Positions 1 to 10,769 of a stretch of DNA of 37,376 nt are shown here, in pieces. A program made the translations under genes and the position numbers. The stretch lies in the NCBI GenBank assembly GCA_009924525.1, contig RFRK01000003.1, positions 1 through 37,376 on the forward strand, written 5' to 3'. The notes under the pieces are model-generated. The model was not told where the DNA came from and ran no database searches. It was given only the letters and a program-made list of their open reading frames with translations. The DNA is from Betaproteobacteria bacterium. Lineage in GTDB: Bacteria > Pseudomonadota > Gammaproteobacteria > Burkholderiales > Burkholderiaceae_A. Position 1 is the first letter of the stretch, and each line of letters opens with the position of its first letter.

Positions 1-2530
<2,530 letters not shown>

Positions 2531-2568
2531 ATCCAGACTAGGCAAGATTCATACGACTTGATTTCGTA

Positions 2569-3636
2569 GTGCCAGCGATGGGCTTAAATATTGGACTCGC
2601 AGGAGCCGGCCTACTGGGTAGGCTTACCGCACTTGCGCTGACACGCGCGGGCCATGAGGTGTCGCTTTTTGATATCAGCGCATCGCTTCAGCCCAAGCCC
2701 ACAGAGCATCGTGCGGCCGCCTGGACATCCGCAGGAATGCTCAGCCCGATTGCTGAAATGGAAACCGGCGGAGAGGAAGTCCGCAGGCTCGGTGATCGAT
2801 CGCTCCAGCTATGGCAAGACATCGATCGCTATCTTCGATCTCACACTAAAAATCCACTCGATCTTGATGCAGGTCTCGGTCTGCAGCTAGAAGATAGCCT
2901 GATGGTCTGTCATGGATCAGACTTAGGCAGCGCCCAGCGTGTGCTACGACTGCTCGACGGCGATGAGTCCCGTGTCATTAAACTAAATTCTGGTCAAGCC
3001 GCTGCGCTTGCGCCCGGCCTAAAAACTGGGCTGCACTGCTGGAGACTTACCGGCGAGGGTCATCTCTATCCTGCACGAGCCATGCAGAGCCTTGGTGCCG
3101 CGATTCCGCAGACAAGTTGGCATCTCGGTCAGAAGGTGAATGGACTTATGCCCCACCGCCTACTGCTTGATGGATCTGAGAAATCGTTTGATTGGGTGAT
3201 CGATGTGCGTGGCATAGGCGCGGCCGGCGAGGCCCCTGTACGCGGGGTGCGCGGGGAAGTCATCGTGCTGGCCGCTCCCGGCTTTAAATTGCAACGTGCG
3301 GTTCGGCTTTTGCATCCGCGCTGGCGGGTCTACATCGTACCCCGGCCCGATGAGCAACTTGTCATCGGGGCAACCGAGATCGAAAGCGAAGATCGCTCTC
3401 CAATTTCAGTACAAAGTACGATGGAGCTCTTATCTGCCGCATTCAGCATCTTTCCCTCGCTTGCGGAGGCTCGGATTCTAGCAACCGATGTCAACCTGCG
3501 GCCAGCAACACCGGATAATCTGCCATGGATCAGCATTGAAGAAGGTCTGATCCGAATTAACGGAATGTTTCGGCACGGCTGGCTTTTAGCGCCGGCCGTG
3601 ATTGAGAAGGCACTTGGTGATGCAAATCTTTGTTAA
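2569..3636 (+). CDS. thiO: FAD-dependent glycine oxidase ThiO (GTG 2569 or ATG 2578 start)
   Basis: N-terminal Rossmann motif GLAGAGLLGRLTALALTRAGHEVSLFD; C-terminal GMFRHGWLLAPA; sits between thiC and thiS. Confidence 0.9.
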   Translation: MPAMGLNIGLAGAGLLGRLTALALTRAGHEVSLFDISASLQPKPTEHRAAAWTSAGMLSPIAEMETGGEEVRRLGDRSLQLWQDIDRYLRSHTKNPLDLDAGLGLQLEDSLMVCHGSDLGSAQRVLRLLDGDESRVIKLNSGQAAALAPGLKTGLHCWRLTGEGHLYPARAMQSLGAAIPQTSWHLGQKVNGLMPHRLLLDGSEKSFDWVIDVRGIGAAGEAPVRGVRGEVIVLAAPGFKLQRAVRLLHPRWRVYIVPRPDEQLVIGATEIESEDRSPISVQSTMELLSAAFSIFPSLAEARILATDVNLRPATPDNLPWISIEEGLIRINGMFRHGWLLAPAVIEKALGDANLC

Positions 3637-3820
3637 CGGAGAATCAATGGAAATTGAAGACGGCAGCTCCTTAGCTTCCGTGATTGCGCTCTTAAAACTC
3701 GCGCCCGAGCAATGCGCAACCGCAGTAAATAGCGAATTTGTTGCCCGAGGAGAGCGGGCCCTGCGGCGGCTGCAGGCAAATGACCAGATCATGACATTTG
3801 AGCCGATCACCGGCGGTTAG
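3620..3820 (+). CDS. thiS: Sulfur carrier protein ThiS
   Basis: ATG 3620, MQIFVNGESMEIEDGSSLASVI..., C-terminal GG (ITGG); overlaps thiO 3' end by 17 bp. Confidence 0.93.
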   Translation: MQIFVNGESMEIEDGSSLASVIALLKLAPEQCATAVNSEFVARGERALRRLQANDQIMTFEPITGG

Positions 3821-3823
3821 AAC

Positions 3824-4621
3824 ATGCCCGATTCTTTCGATCCAATCCGCCTGGGTGGCATTGAACTCTCTAGTCGTTTCCTGATGGGTACGGCAGGCTA
3901 TCCATCACCCCAGATACTGGAATCTGCCATACAAGCCGGCGGGGCCGATGTGCTGACTATGGGCATAAAACGGCAGGCAGCCAATGTGAGCGCTGGGGCC
4001 GGTAAGGCCTGGTGGGATCTCGTTCGCCAAACCGGAAAACGCATTCTTCCGAATACAGCGGGCTGCAGAACCGCCGCGGAGGCGATAGCTCTTGCCCAGA
4101 TGGCGCGAGAGATTTTTGAAACCTCCTGGGTAAAACTGGAGGTTGTGGGAGATGATTACACGCTTCAACCCGATACTCTTGAGCTCGTGACCGCAGCAGC
4201 TAAGCTTGTTGACCTGGGTTTCGAAGTCTTTCCTTACTGCACCGAAGACATCATTGTGGCCCAACGCCTTATTGATGCGGGTTGCACTATTCTGATGCCG
4301 TGGGCAGCACCGATTGGCTCGGGTCAAGGCATCACCAACCGCCAAGCCTTAATCCGGATGCGAGATCGCTTTCCGAGTACCACATTGATTGTTGATGCTG
4401 GAATTGGTGCACCATCCCACGCCGCAGAGGCGATGGAGATTGGCTTTGATGGCGTGCTTTTAAATTCTGCCGTTGCGCAGGCCAAAGATCCGGTGCGAAT
4501 GGCGGCAGCCTTTCGTGATGCGATTTCCGCAGGCCGAACAGGCTACCTTGCCGGGGTGATTCCACCTCAGCCTTTTGCCACACCCTCTACCCCTGTCACT
4601 GGCCAGCCTTTCTCGCTATGA
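3824..4621 (+). CDS. thiG: Thiazole synthase ThiG
   Basis: SRFLMGTAGYPS, NTAGCRTAAEA, VKLEVVGDDYTLQPD, MPWAAPIGSGQGI motifs. Confidence 0.96.
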   Translation: MPDSFDPIRLGGIELSSRFLMGTAGYPSPQILESAIQAGGADVLTMGIKRQAANVSAGAGKAWWDLVRQTGKRILPNTAGCRTAAEAIALAQMAREIFETSWVKLEVVGDDYTLQPDTLELVTAAAKLVDLGFEVFPYCTEDIIVAQRLIDAGCTILMPWAAPIGSGQGITNRQALIRMRDRFPSTTLIVDAGIGAPSHAAEAMEIGFDGVLLNSAVAQAKDPVRMAAAFRDAISAGRTGYLAGVIPPQPFATPSTPVTGQPFSL

Positions 4622-5628
4622 CAGAAATCGTTGAGCCGATTATTCGCGATCAGCGAATTGGCCTCAGACTTCAGACCGCGCGGCTTCATGCAGAGCTTCT
4701 GTCTCGCAAAACAGATGCGGCAATCGATTTGGCCAGCGCAGAGCATCTTGTTTCCGCTATTCGAGGTTGGCAGAAAAAAGGTTATGTGATTGAAGATGCC
4801 TGCGTGCTTGCCCTATTTCAGTATGCGGCGACTGACCCAAGTGATGGGACTGCAGATCCAATGAAAGCACCTGGCCTGCATTGGATAACAAAAAGCATCT
4901 ATTTTCCGCAGCTTATTGACCACTCGGCCGCACCACGGGCCAGTCAGGCTTTTGCAAAAATGTCCAATCCCGAACCGGGCATTTATCCGATCGTCGATCG
5001 ATTGGATCAGCTTGAGATGATGCTCAAAGCCGGGGCAAAGATTCTTCAGCTAAGAATTAAATCAGATACGCTCACGCCAAAGATACGGTCACAGATCCGC
5101 GAGGCCGTCGTGTTGTCGCGTCATTTTCCAGCCTGTCAGCTTTTTATTAATGACCACTGGCAGGCCGCAATCGAAGACGGTGCCTATGGCGTTCATCTGG
5201 GCCAGGAAGATCTTTTAATTGCAGATCTCAACGCGATTCAAAAGGCTGGCCTGCGGCTTGGAGTATCAACGCACGCATTTTGGGAAGTCGCCCGGTCGCT
5301 CAGTATTCGCCCAAGCTATGTAGCCTGCGGTCCGCTCTTTCCTACGCGCGCGAAAGCGATGCCTTGGATCGCTCAAGGTATCGATAACCTGCGCTACTGG
5401 GTGCGTTTGATTCCTTATCCTGTAATCGGAATCGGCGGCGTGAGTGCTCAGAATCTCGAGGCGATTCGCGCAACCGGCTGCGCATCAGCATCGGTGATCC
5501 AGGCAATCATGGGCGCAGACAGTCCGATACACGCCTTCCAGGAACTGCAGCGACAATGGGATCGGGCCCTGGACTCTCAGCAGGAGCCTGCCGATCTTGC
5601 CCGGCCGACGCTTGCGCCCTCAGCGTGA
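4618..5628 (+). CDS. thiE: Thiamine phosphate synthase ThiE with about 120-aa N-terminal extension
   Basis: C-terminal two-thirds carry ThiE motifs (GIYPIVDRLDQLEMMLKAGAKILQLRIK, LFINDHW, YGVHLGQEDL, GVSTH, VIGIGGV); overlaps thiG by 4 bp. Confidence 0.92.
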   Translation: MTEIVEPIIRDQRIGLRLQTARLHAELLSRKTDAAIDLASAEHLVSAIRGWQKKGYVIEDACVLALFQYAATDPSDGTADPMKAPGLHWITKSIYFPQLIDHSAAPRASQAFAKMSNPEPGIYPIVDRLDQLEMMLKAGAKILQLRIKSDTLTPKIRSQIREAVVLSRHFPACQLFINDHWQAAIEDGAYGVHLGQEDLLIADLNAIQKAGLRLGVSTHAFWEVARSLSIRPSYVACGPLFPTRAKAMPWIAQGIDNLRYWVRLIPYPVIGIGGVSAQNLEAIRATGCASASVIQAIMGADSPIHAFQELQRQWDRALDSQQEPADLARPTLAPSA

Positions 5629-6054
5629 AGGAGTGGGCCCAAGGCCCGCAGGCAGCTGTACCGGTACCACCGCATTCAGCGCCGGGCCGGTGGCAATTCC
5701 GAGGGCGGCGCCACCAACAACCTCGGTCGCAATCTCACCTGCAGACCTCCCCTTGCCACCACAATGAATTTCCATACGGGAGGCATCGATCCGGTCTGCG
5801 GTATCCAGGCCGGCATTAGCGGCAATCACAGCGGGCAAAAGCGCCCCCCCGGAGAGGACGAGGGCAACCGGAGAGGCAATCATCCGGGCCAATTTAAGCT
5901 CATCGTGAACCCGTGTGTCATCCGCCGCAGTTCGGCACGCATCGGAATGAAAGGCGGGATGGCCTCGATCGAGCCGAGAAAAAGTCTTGGATGATGTGCT
6001 GGCACAGCCAGACAGCAGCGCAATACTCAGAAGACCGGTAAGAAAGCGAATCAC
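5620..6054 (-). CDS. Putative lipoprotein of unknown function
   Basis: MIRFLTGLLSIALLSGC lipobox; glycine-rich hydrophobic segments; convergent with thiE, 9-bp 3' overlap. Confidence 0.7.
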   Translation of the reverse strand: MIRFLTGLLSIALLSGCASTSSKTFSRLDRGHPAFHSDACRTAADDTRVHDELKLARMIASPVALVLSGGALLPAVIAANAGLDTADRIDASRMEIHCGGKGRSAGEIATEVVGGAALGIATGPALNAVVPVQLPAGLGPTPSR

Positions 6055-6173
6055 TACCGGAATCTGACATGCAATTTATTAAAAATCAATAGCTTATCGC
6101 CCAGTTTTATACCGATTTTTAAATGCGATCCGAAGCAATAAACCAAACTTAAGCCTAATCCGTAAAACCCGTC

Positions 6174-6704
6174 ATGGACATATCCTGGCACCCTGTGATC
6201 GACGCGTCCTACGCCCACCAACTGCCGCGGCAGACCGCCCGGGGCTACGCGAGAGGCTACCGATTCATAGTCGGAGCTACCATCGTGTTGTCCGCTCTTT
6301 TGGGTTCGCATGCCTACGCCCGATTTGAAAAACTCGCCGATCTAGACTCAGTATCGGTCTCAACCGAGCCAAACTTTCTTACCAACGAGGGGCCCCAGCT
6401 TCTACGGACATGGATTCTGCTGGACTTTAAAGAGGCCCAACAGTTTGAGCCGACGCCCCACGCCATGAATCCCCGAAGCCTACTGAGCTATCGCTCTCGA
6501 AAGGATTATGTCCAGGTGGACTGCCGCCGAAATCTCTACACCGAGCTTGCGACTCAGATGTTTCCTGATGCTGAGGGAAAAGGGAAAACAGTGTTTGAGA
6601 GCACCTTCCTTCGCTCTGGCCTGCCACGTTTTGTGACCCCGAGCTCCCACGAAGGTGCCGTGCTGGTATTTCTTTGCAAAGGCATTCGACCGCAGGCGAA
6701 TTAA
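6174..6704 (+). CDS. Surface-adhesin protein E-like secreted protein
   Basis: N-terminal hydrophobic segment, then RTWILLDFKEAQ...SYRSRKDYVQVDCRRNLYTELATQMFPDAEGKGKTVFES, resembling the adhesin-E-like pattern; exact start uncertain. Confidence 0.6.
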   Translation: MDISWHPVIDASYAHQLPRQTARGYARGYRFIVGATIVLSALLGSHAYARFEKLADLDSVSVSTEPNFLTNEGPQLLRTWILLDFKEAQQFEPTPHAMNPRSLLSYRSRKDYVQVDCRRNLYTELATQMFPDAEGKGKTVFESTFLRSGLPRFVTPSSHEGAVLVFLCKGIRPQAN

Positions 6705-7035
6705 TCGCAGCTATCAGGGCGTCACGATGCCCTGGGTGTCTTATCGTGATGCAATAAGTTTCCAAATACGATCGACGACTTCACGAAACGGCGGTTACCT
6801 TTTTAGTTCCAAACCCCACGGTCTGGAAAATAGAATAAAAATTTCTCCTCGAGTTTGACCTGACGGGGAATTAAAAACGGCCACCCGATCAGATAACAAA
6901 GAGCTCATCGGTCTGGTGTACTCCTATCTGTTTTATTGGCAATTTAGTCAAGTAACCGAAACGGTGAATATGAAAATCCTAAAATTAAGCGCAAAATAGC
7001 ACAATCTGAGAAGTTTCTTTGCGAGGATCCAAGTC

Positions 7036-7728
7036 ATGGCCTTAGACAGCGGTGAGTTCTGGTTAGCGCTTCTTGAAATCATCTGGGTCAATGTTCTCCT
7101 CTCCGGAGACAATGCAATCGTTATTGCTTTGGCCTGTCGAAATCTCCCCGCCCGTCAAAGAAAGCTGGGTATTTTTTGGGGGGTATTTGCTGCGGTCGCA
7201 CTGCGAATAGTATTGACGATCTTTGCAGTCAAACTGCTGGAACTTCCCTACCTAAAGTTCTTTGGTGGCCTGCTTCTGGTCTGGATTGGAATACAGCTGA
7301 TTGCGCCGCAGGCAGAGGAAAACCACGAGGTTGCAGCCAAGGGCAGATTATTTGATGCGATTCGAACAATTCTCATCGCCGACTTAGCGATGTCACTTGA
7401 TAACGTAATTGCGGTAGCCGGTGCTGCGAAAGGTGAAATTGCGCTGCTCGTAATTGGGCTTGCGATGAGTATTCCACTCGTTGTTTGGGGAAGCAAATTT
7501 GTGATGCTATTGCTGGAAAGATTCTCTTGGACAGTGCTCCTTGGGGGCGGTCTTTTGGGCTATTTAGCTGGAGAAATGATCGATACCGATCGCGCCGTTG
7601 GACCCTTTTTACATCTTACGCTCCATTTTCCAGATCACTACCTGCCGTACATCTGTATCGTTCTTGTCATGGTGATTGGTAAATGGCTCGGATGGCGAGC
7701 ACAAAATAAGGGGGCACTCCGGCCCTAA
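7036..7728 (+). CDS. TerC-family integral membrane protein (YjbE-like)
   Basis: WVNVLLSGDNAIVIALACRNLP and ADLAMSLDNVIAVAGAAKG duplicated motif; multiple TM segments. Confidence 0.92.
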   Translation: MALDSGEFWLALLEIIWVNVLLSGDNAIVIALACRNLPARQRKLGIFWGVFAAVALRIVLTIFAVKLLELPYLKFFGGLLLVWIGIQLIAPQAEENHEVAAKGRLFDAIRTILIADLAMSLDNVIAVAGAAKGEIALLVIGLAMSIPLVVWGSKFVMLLLERFSWTVLLGGGLLGYLAGEMIDTDRAVGPFLHLTLHFPDHYLPYICIVLVMVIGKWLGWRAQNKGALRP

Positions 7729-7879
7729 ATATCCCTATCCCAAACATGTTGCCGAGCAGAAGTGCTCAAACTGCACCCTTTATCAGTCTAAGTCCGCAGA
7801 CAGCGGTGGCTGCGCGATCTTTCCCGGCAAGCAGGTGGCCGCAAACGGCTGGTGTAGCGCCTATCAGAAAAAGGCGTAA
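7676..7879 (+). pseudogene. High-potential iron-sulfur protein (HiPIP) C-terminal region lacking N-terminus and signal peptide
   Basis: YPKHVAEQKCSNCTLYQ...GGCAIFPGKQVAANGWCSAYQKKA matches the four-Cys HiPIP signature; only start is a TTG inside terC; recognisable homology begins at the terC stop codon. Confidence 0.7.
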
Positions 7880-7908
7880 CGGCTTTAAAAGACCCGCCTA
7901 GGGAAAAC

Positions 7909-7937
7909 AAAAAAGGCAGGGGTACCCTGCCTTTTTT
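7909..7937. terminator. Bidirectional Rho-independent terminator
   Basis: Perfect inverted repeat AAAAAAGGCAGGG-GTA-CCCTGCCTTTTTT; lies between the convergent HiPIP and small peptide genes. Confidence 0.9.
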
Positions 7938-7961
7938 GTGCCTTGCTTACGCAGGGCCTGT

Positions 7962-8102
7962 TTACTTCTTCTTTTCATCCTTTTTAGCTTCGGCCTTAGG
8001 CGCCGGAGCGGCTTTCTTCTCATCTTTTTTGTCGGCGGCAATAGCGACAAAGGAGGTGGAGGCGATAGCGCCAGCGACCATAGCAGCAACGAGCTTGTTC
8101 AT
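7962..8102 (-). CDS. Small exported Lys/Ala-rich peptide (46 aa)
   Basis: ATG at 8102, stop at 7962-7964: MNKLVAAMVAGAIASTSFVAIAADKKDEKKAAPAPKAEAKKDEKKK; AAAGGAA SD upstream; Sec signal-like N-terminus; followed by strong terminator. Below the 60-aa cut-off of the ORF track. Confidence 0.75.
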   Translation of the reverse strand: MNKLVAAMVAGAIASTSFVAIAADKKDEKKAAPAPKAEAKKDEKKK

Positions 8103-8134
8103 AAAAATTCCTTTCGTTTAGGGTTTCTTGATGG

Positions 8135-8151
8135 GTCGGGTTGCCCCCGAC
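8135..8151. other. Perfect hairpin GTCGGG-TTGCC-CCCGAC in leader region of the small peptide gene
   Basis: 6-bp inverted repeat with 5-nt loop, followed by GGGC-AGAT-GCCC at 8157..8168. Confidence 0.45.
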
Positions 8152-8325
8152 AGGTCGGGCAGATGCCCTCCTACCCCCTTTAACGCACCTTGTTGGAGAT
8201 CTGTTGACAGGGCTTGGGCCGGAATTTCTCATCTCCCAGGCTGAACTTTCCTTAATTCTGCCATTTCAAGCCAGTGTAGGCTCAGGTATAAAGCATAGAG
8301 AAAAACCTATTTTCTGGAGGTCAGC

Positions 8326-8715
8326 ATGATTGATGTCTACCGTTACATAACCATGGCTGAAAAAGCCATCTTGGTTCTAATTGCGATCTTTACGATCTAC
8401 GGTGTGGGATTGGAGATGAACAAGGTGGTTCAGTCAGGCGATGTTCAGCTCACTGACTTGCTGTTGATGTTTATTTATGCCGAGGTGCTTGGCATGGTGG
8501 CGGGATTTTATCGATCACGGAAGATACCAATCACCATTCCAATTTTCATTGCGATTACTGCGCTTTGTCGACTTATCATCCTACAGGGTAAGGGCATCAG
8601 TACGATTGATCTTATCTATGAAAGCGCAGCAGTGTTATTACTCGCGTTAGCTGCACTCGTGATTCGGTGGAATTTAATCAAGCTTAAGCGTGACTCGGGT
8701 GATTCAATTTACTAA
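8326..8715 (+). CDS. psiE: PsiE-family (phosphate-starvation-inducible) membrane protein
   Basis: Four TM segments; LTDLLLMFIYAEVLGMVAGFYRSRKIPITIPIFIAITALCRLIIL typical of PsiE; SD TGGAGG upstream. Confidence 0.85.
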   Translation: MIDVYRYITMAEKAILVLIAIFTIYGVGLEMNKVVQSGDVQLTDLLLMFIYAEVLGMVAGFYRSRKIPITIPIFIAITALCRLIILQGKGISTIDLIYESAAVLLLALAALVIRWNLIKLKRDSGDSIY

Positions 8716-8822
8716 GTCCTTATCGAATACACCTTTTAAAAACGGCACGTGATTCGTGCGAGCTTGTGAACTGTTTGTGCTTAAAAGCTCTACAGTCGTC
8801 TTTTAGTCAAAGGAACTTAAAA

Positions 8823-9383
8823 ATGATCCGAAATCTTTGTAATAAAGCACTATACAGAAGCCTTTTGGTCGCAGCTGGTACAGGGCTTGTGTCAGGCTGC
8901 TCCATGTACGCTGAGCCTCCAGGCCCGAAAGCCATCGGAGTAATCGCGCCCACCTCAGTTGCTGCCGCTGCGTCTATGAATCCACAAGGAATTGTGCGAT
9001 TTCAACAGCGTAGCGATGGTGTATTCGTCACCGGGCGCATCTCGGGGCTCCGTCCAAATCAGGAGCATGGGTTTCATGTGCACGAGGGTTCTGATTGCTC
9101 TGGCGATGCTTTAGGAACCAAAGGCCATTTCAATCCCGACTCAGCGCCTCACGGCAGACACGGCTCGGCCTCGCACCATGCGGGAGATCTGCCCGCTTTA
9201 AAAGCAAACGCCGATGGAATCGCAGAGATCAATGTCCTAGTCAAAAAGCTTACAGTGGCCGCGGGTCCGACGAGCGTAGTTGGAAGAGGGCTCATCGTTC
9301 ATCGTGATCCTGACGACTACACGACACAACCCACCGGGAATGCAGGACCTCGGCCAGGTTGCGCAGTCATCCGTGAAGACTGA
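8823..9383 (+). CDS. sodC: Cu/Zn superoxide dismutase, predicted lipoprotein
   Basis: LVAAGTGLVSGC lipobox; GFHVHEGSDCSG, GHFNPDSAPHG, HHAGDLPAL, GPRPGCAVI motifs; SD AGGAA upstream of ATG 8823. Confidence 0.92.
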   Translation: MIRNLCNKALYRSLLVAAGTGLVSGCSMYAEPPGPKAIGVIAPTSVAAAASMNPQGIVRFQQRSDGVFVTGRISGLRPNQEHGFHVHEGSDCSGDALGTKGHFNPDSAPHGRHGSASHHAGDLPALKANADGIAEINVLVKKLTVAAGPTSVVGRGLIVHRDPDDYTTQPTGNAGPRPGCAVIRED

Positions 9384-9732
9384 GCACCGTTTGTTGAGGA
9401 TGCTTGTTTTGCAGTTGCGATTAGGAGTAAGCTGAGCTTGGGCTTGAGCAACCCGATCGCAGTAGCAACTTTCAGCAATGCATTTCTTCATGGCAGAAAA
9501 GTCGACGCTGGAGTCTTTGTAGCTTACGAGCAGTTTTTATGTAACGTTCCGATTTCCGTTTCTAACCAAACCATTTTGAATACCGGCCGGATAAGTCTGC
9601 CAAAAGACAGAGTACTCGATACGGCCCCGCCACTTTTTTTAAAAACGGCTTAAGAAAATAGCCAGTTCGTATCTCCTGCGGACAGATCTGCCGTCGTTAA
9701 TTGTATTTATCGTAATCAACCCTTTGTAGCAG

Positions 9733-9765
9733 GGAGAGACCTGGCTCGGCAGTCTCCGGTTTTTT
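9733..9765 (+). terminator. Possible Rho-independent terminator
   Basis: GGAGA...TCTCC imperfect hairpin followed by TTTTTT (9760-9765), overlapping the convergent gene's stop. Confidence 0.4.
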
Positions 9766-10756
9766 AATCAATGGTGATATTACGCTCTTTGATTACACGG
9801 GCCCATAAATTCACTTGCTCTTGAATAAAACTCTGAGCCTGATTTGGTGAGTTGTGTCGCATATCGCCGCCCAGCTGCGCAATCCGAGCCTTGACATCGT
9901 TGTGCTCCAAAGCCATCTGCAACGCTTCAGACAGCTTGCTTACGATTGCATCCGGAGTGCCAGCAGGCACAAAAATAGCATTCCATTCGTAAATTTCAGC
10001 GTCTCTGATCCCCGCCTCTGCCAGGGTTGGAACATTGGGAAGAATTGGTGATCGTTTAGCGGAGGTCACCGCCAATGCGCGAAGCTTTCCGCTTTGAATA
10101 TGCGGCAGTGACGAGGCAAGATTGCCAAAAAATAGGGGCACATGTCCAGCCATCACATCCGCCAGGGCAGGTCCGCCCCCTTTGTAGGGAATGTGAAGGA
10201 GCTCTACTTTTGCAGCCGTCTCAAAAAGAGCCCCCGCAAGATGCTGCGCCGAGCCATTGCCGGATGAGGCATAAGCAACCGCATTCGTATGTTTTTTAGA
10301 GGCTGAAATTAGGTCTTTCACGCTCTGAGCTGGAAAACCGGAATTCACAAGCACGACATTTGGAAACAGTGCAATCACACCAATTGGTTTGAATGCTTTG
10401 AGACTATCGTAAGGAAGCTTTTTAAATAGCGATGGATTCGCAGCAAACGATGACGCATCTAACATGATTGTGTAGCCATCAGGATTGGCCCGCGCGACAC
10501 TTGCAGCGCCAATTTGACCACTAGCACCAGGTCGGTTTTCGACCACTACGCTCTGCTTAAGTACGTCTGCCATTCTTGGGGCAACGAGTCTCGCCATGGC
10601 ATCAGCGCCACCACCTGGAGGGTAAGTTACGACAAGAACGATCGGCTTATTCGGGTAGGTGCCAGCGGACTGGGCAGCGACAAAATTGGCAGAAAGTAGC
10701 AAAAAAGTTGCTAAAAATATCTTCGTAGTAACTTCATTTAATTGGTTAAAAAACAC
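9764..10756 (-). CDS. Bug/TctC-family tripartite tricarboxylate transporter substrate-binding protein
   Basis: Signal peptide; YPNKPIVLVVTYPPGGGADAMARLVAPRM, VVENRPGASGQIG, YASSGNGSAQHLAGALF, HIPYKGGGPALADVMAGHV. Confidence 0.93.
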   Translation of the reverse strand: MFFNQLNEVTTKIFLATFLLLSANFVAAQSAGTYPNKPIVLVVTYPPGGGADAMARLVAPRMADVLKQSVVVENRPGASGQIGAASVARANPDGYTIMLDASSFAANPSLFKKLPYDSLKAFKPIGVIALFPNVVLVNSGFPAQSVKDLISASKKHTNAVAYASSGNGSAQHLAGALFETAAKVELLHIPYKGGGPALADVMAGHVPLFFGNLASSLPHIQSGKLRALAVTSAKRSPILPNVPTLAEAGIRDAEIYEWNAIFVPAGTPDAIVSKLSEALQMALEHNDVKARIAQLGGDMRHNSPNQAQSFIQEQVNLWARVIKERNITID

Positions 10757-10769
10757 AACTTGTCTCCTT

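Noticed and set aside
6705-7035. Possible yybP-ykoY (Mn2+) riboswitch upstream of the TerC-family gene
   Set aside because: TerC-type genes often have this leader, but I could not find the conserved core sequences in the 331-bp intergenic region.
8811-8822. GGAACTT (sigma-E -35-like) just before sodC
   Set aside because: Lies immediately upstream of the ATG and serves as the ribosome binding site; too close to be a promoter.
9438-9653. 71-aa plus-strand ORF between sodC and the first Bug gene
   Set aside because: No convincing SD, no recognisable motif, weak start; likely chance ORF.
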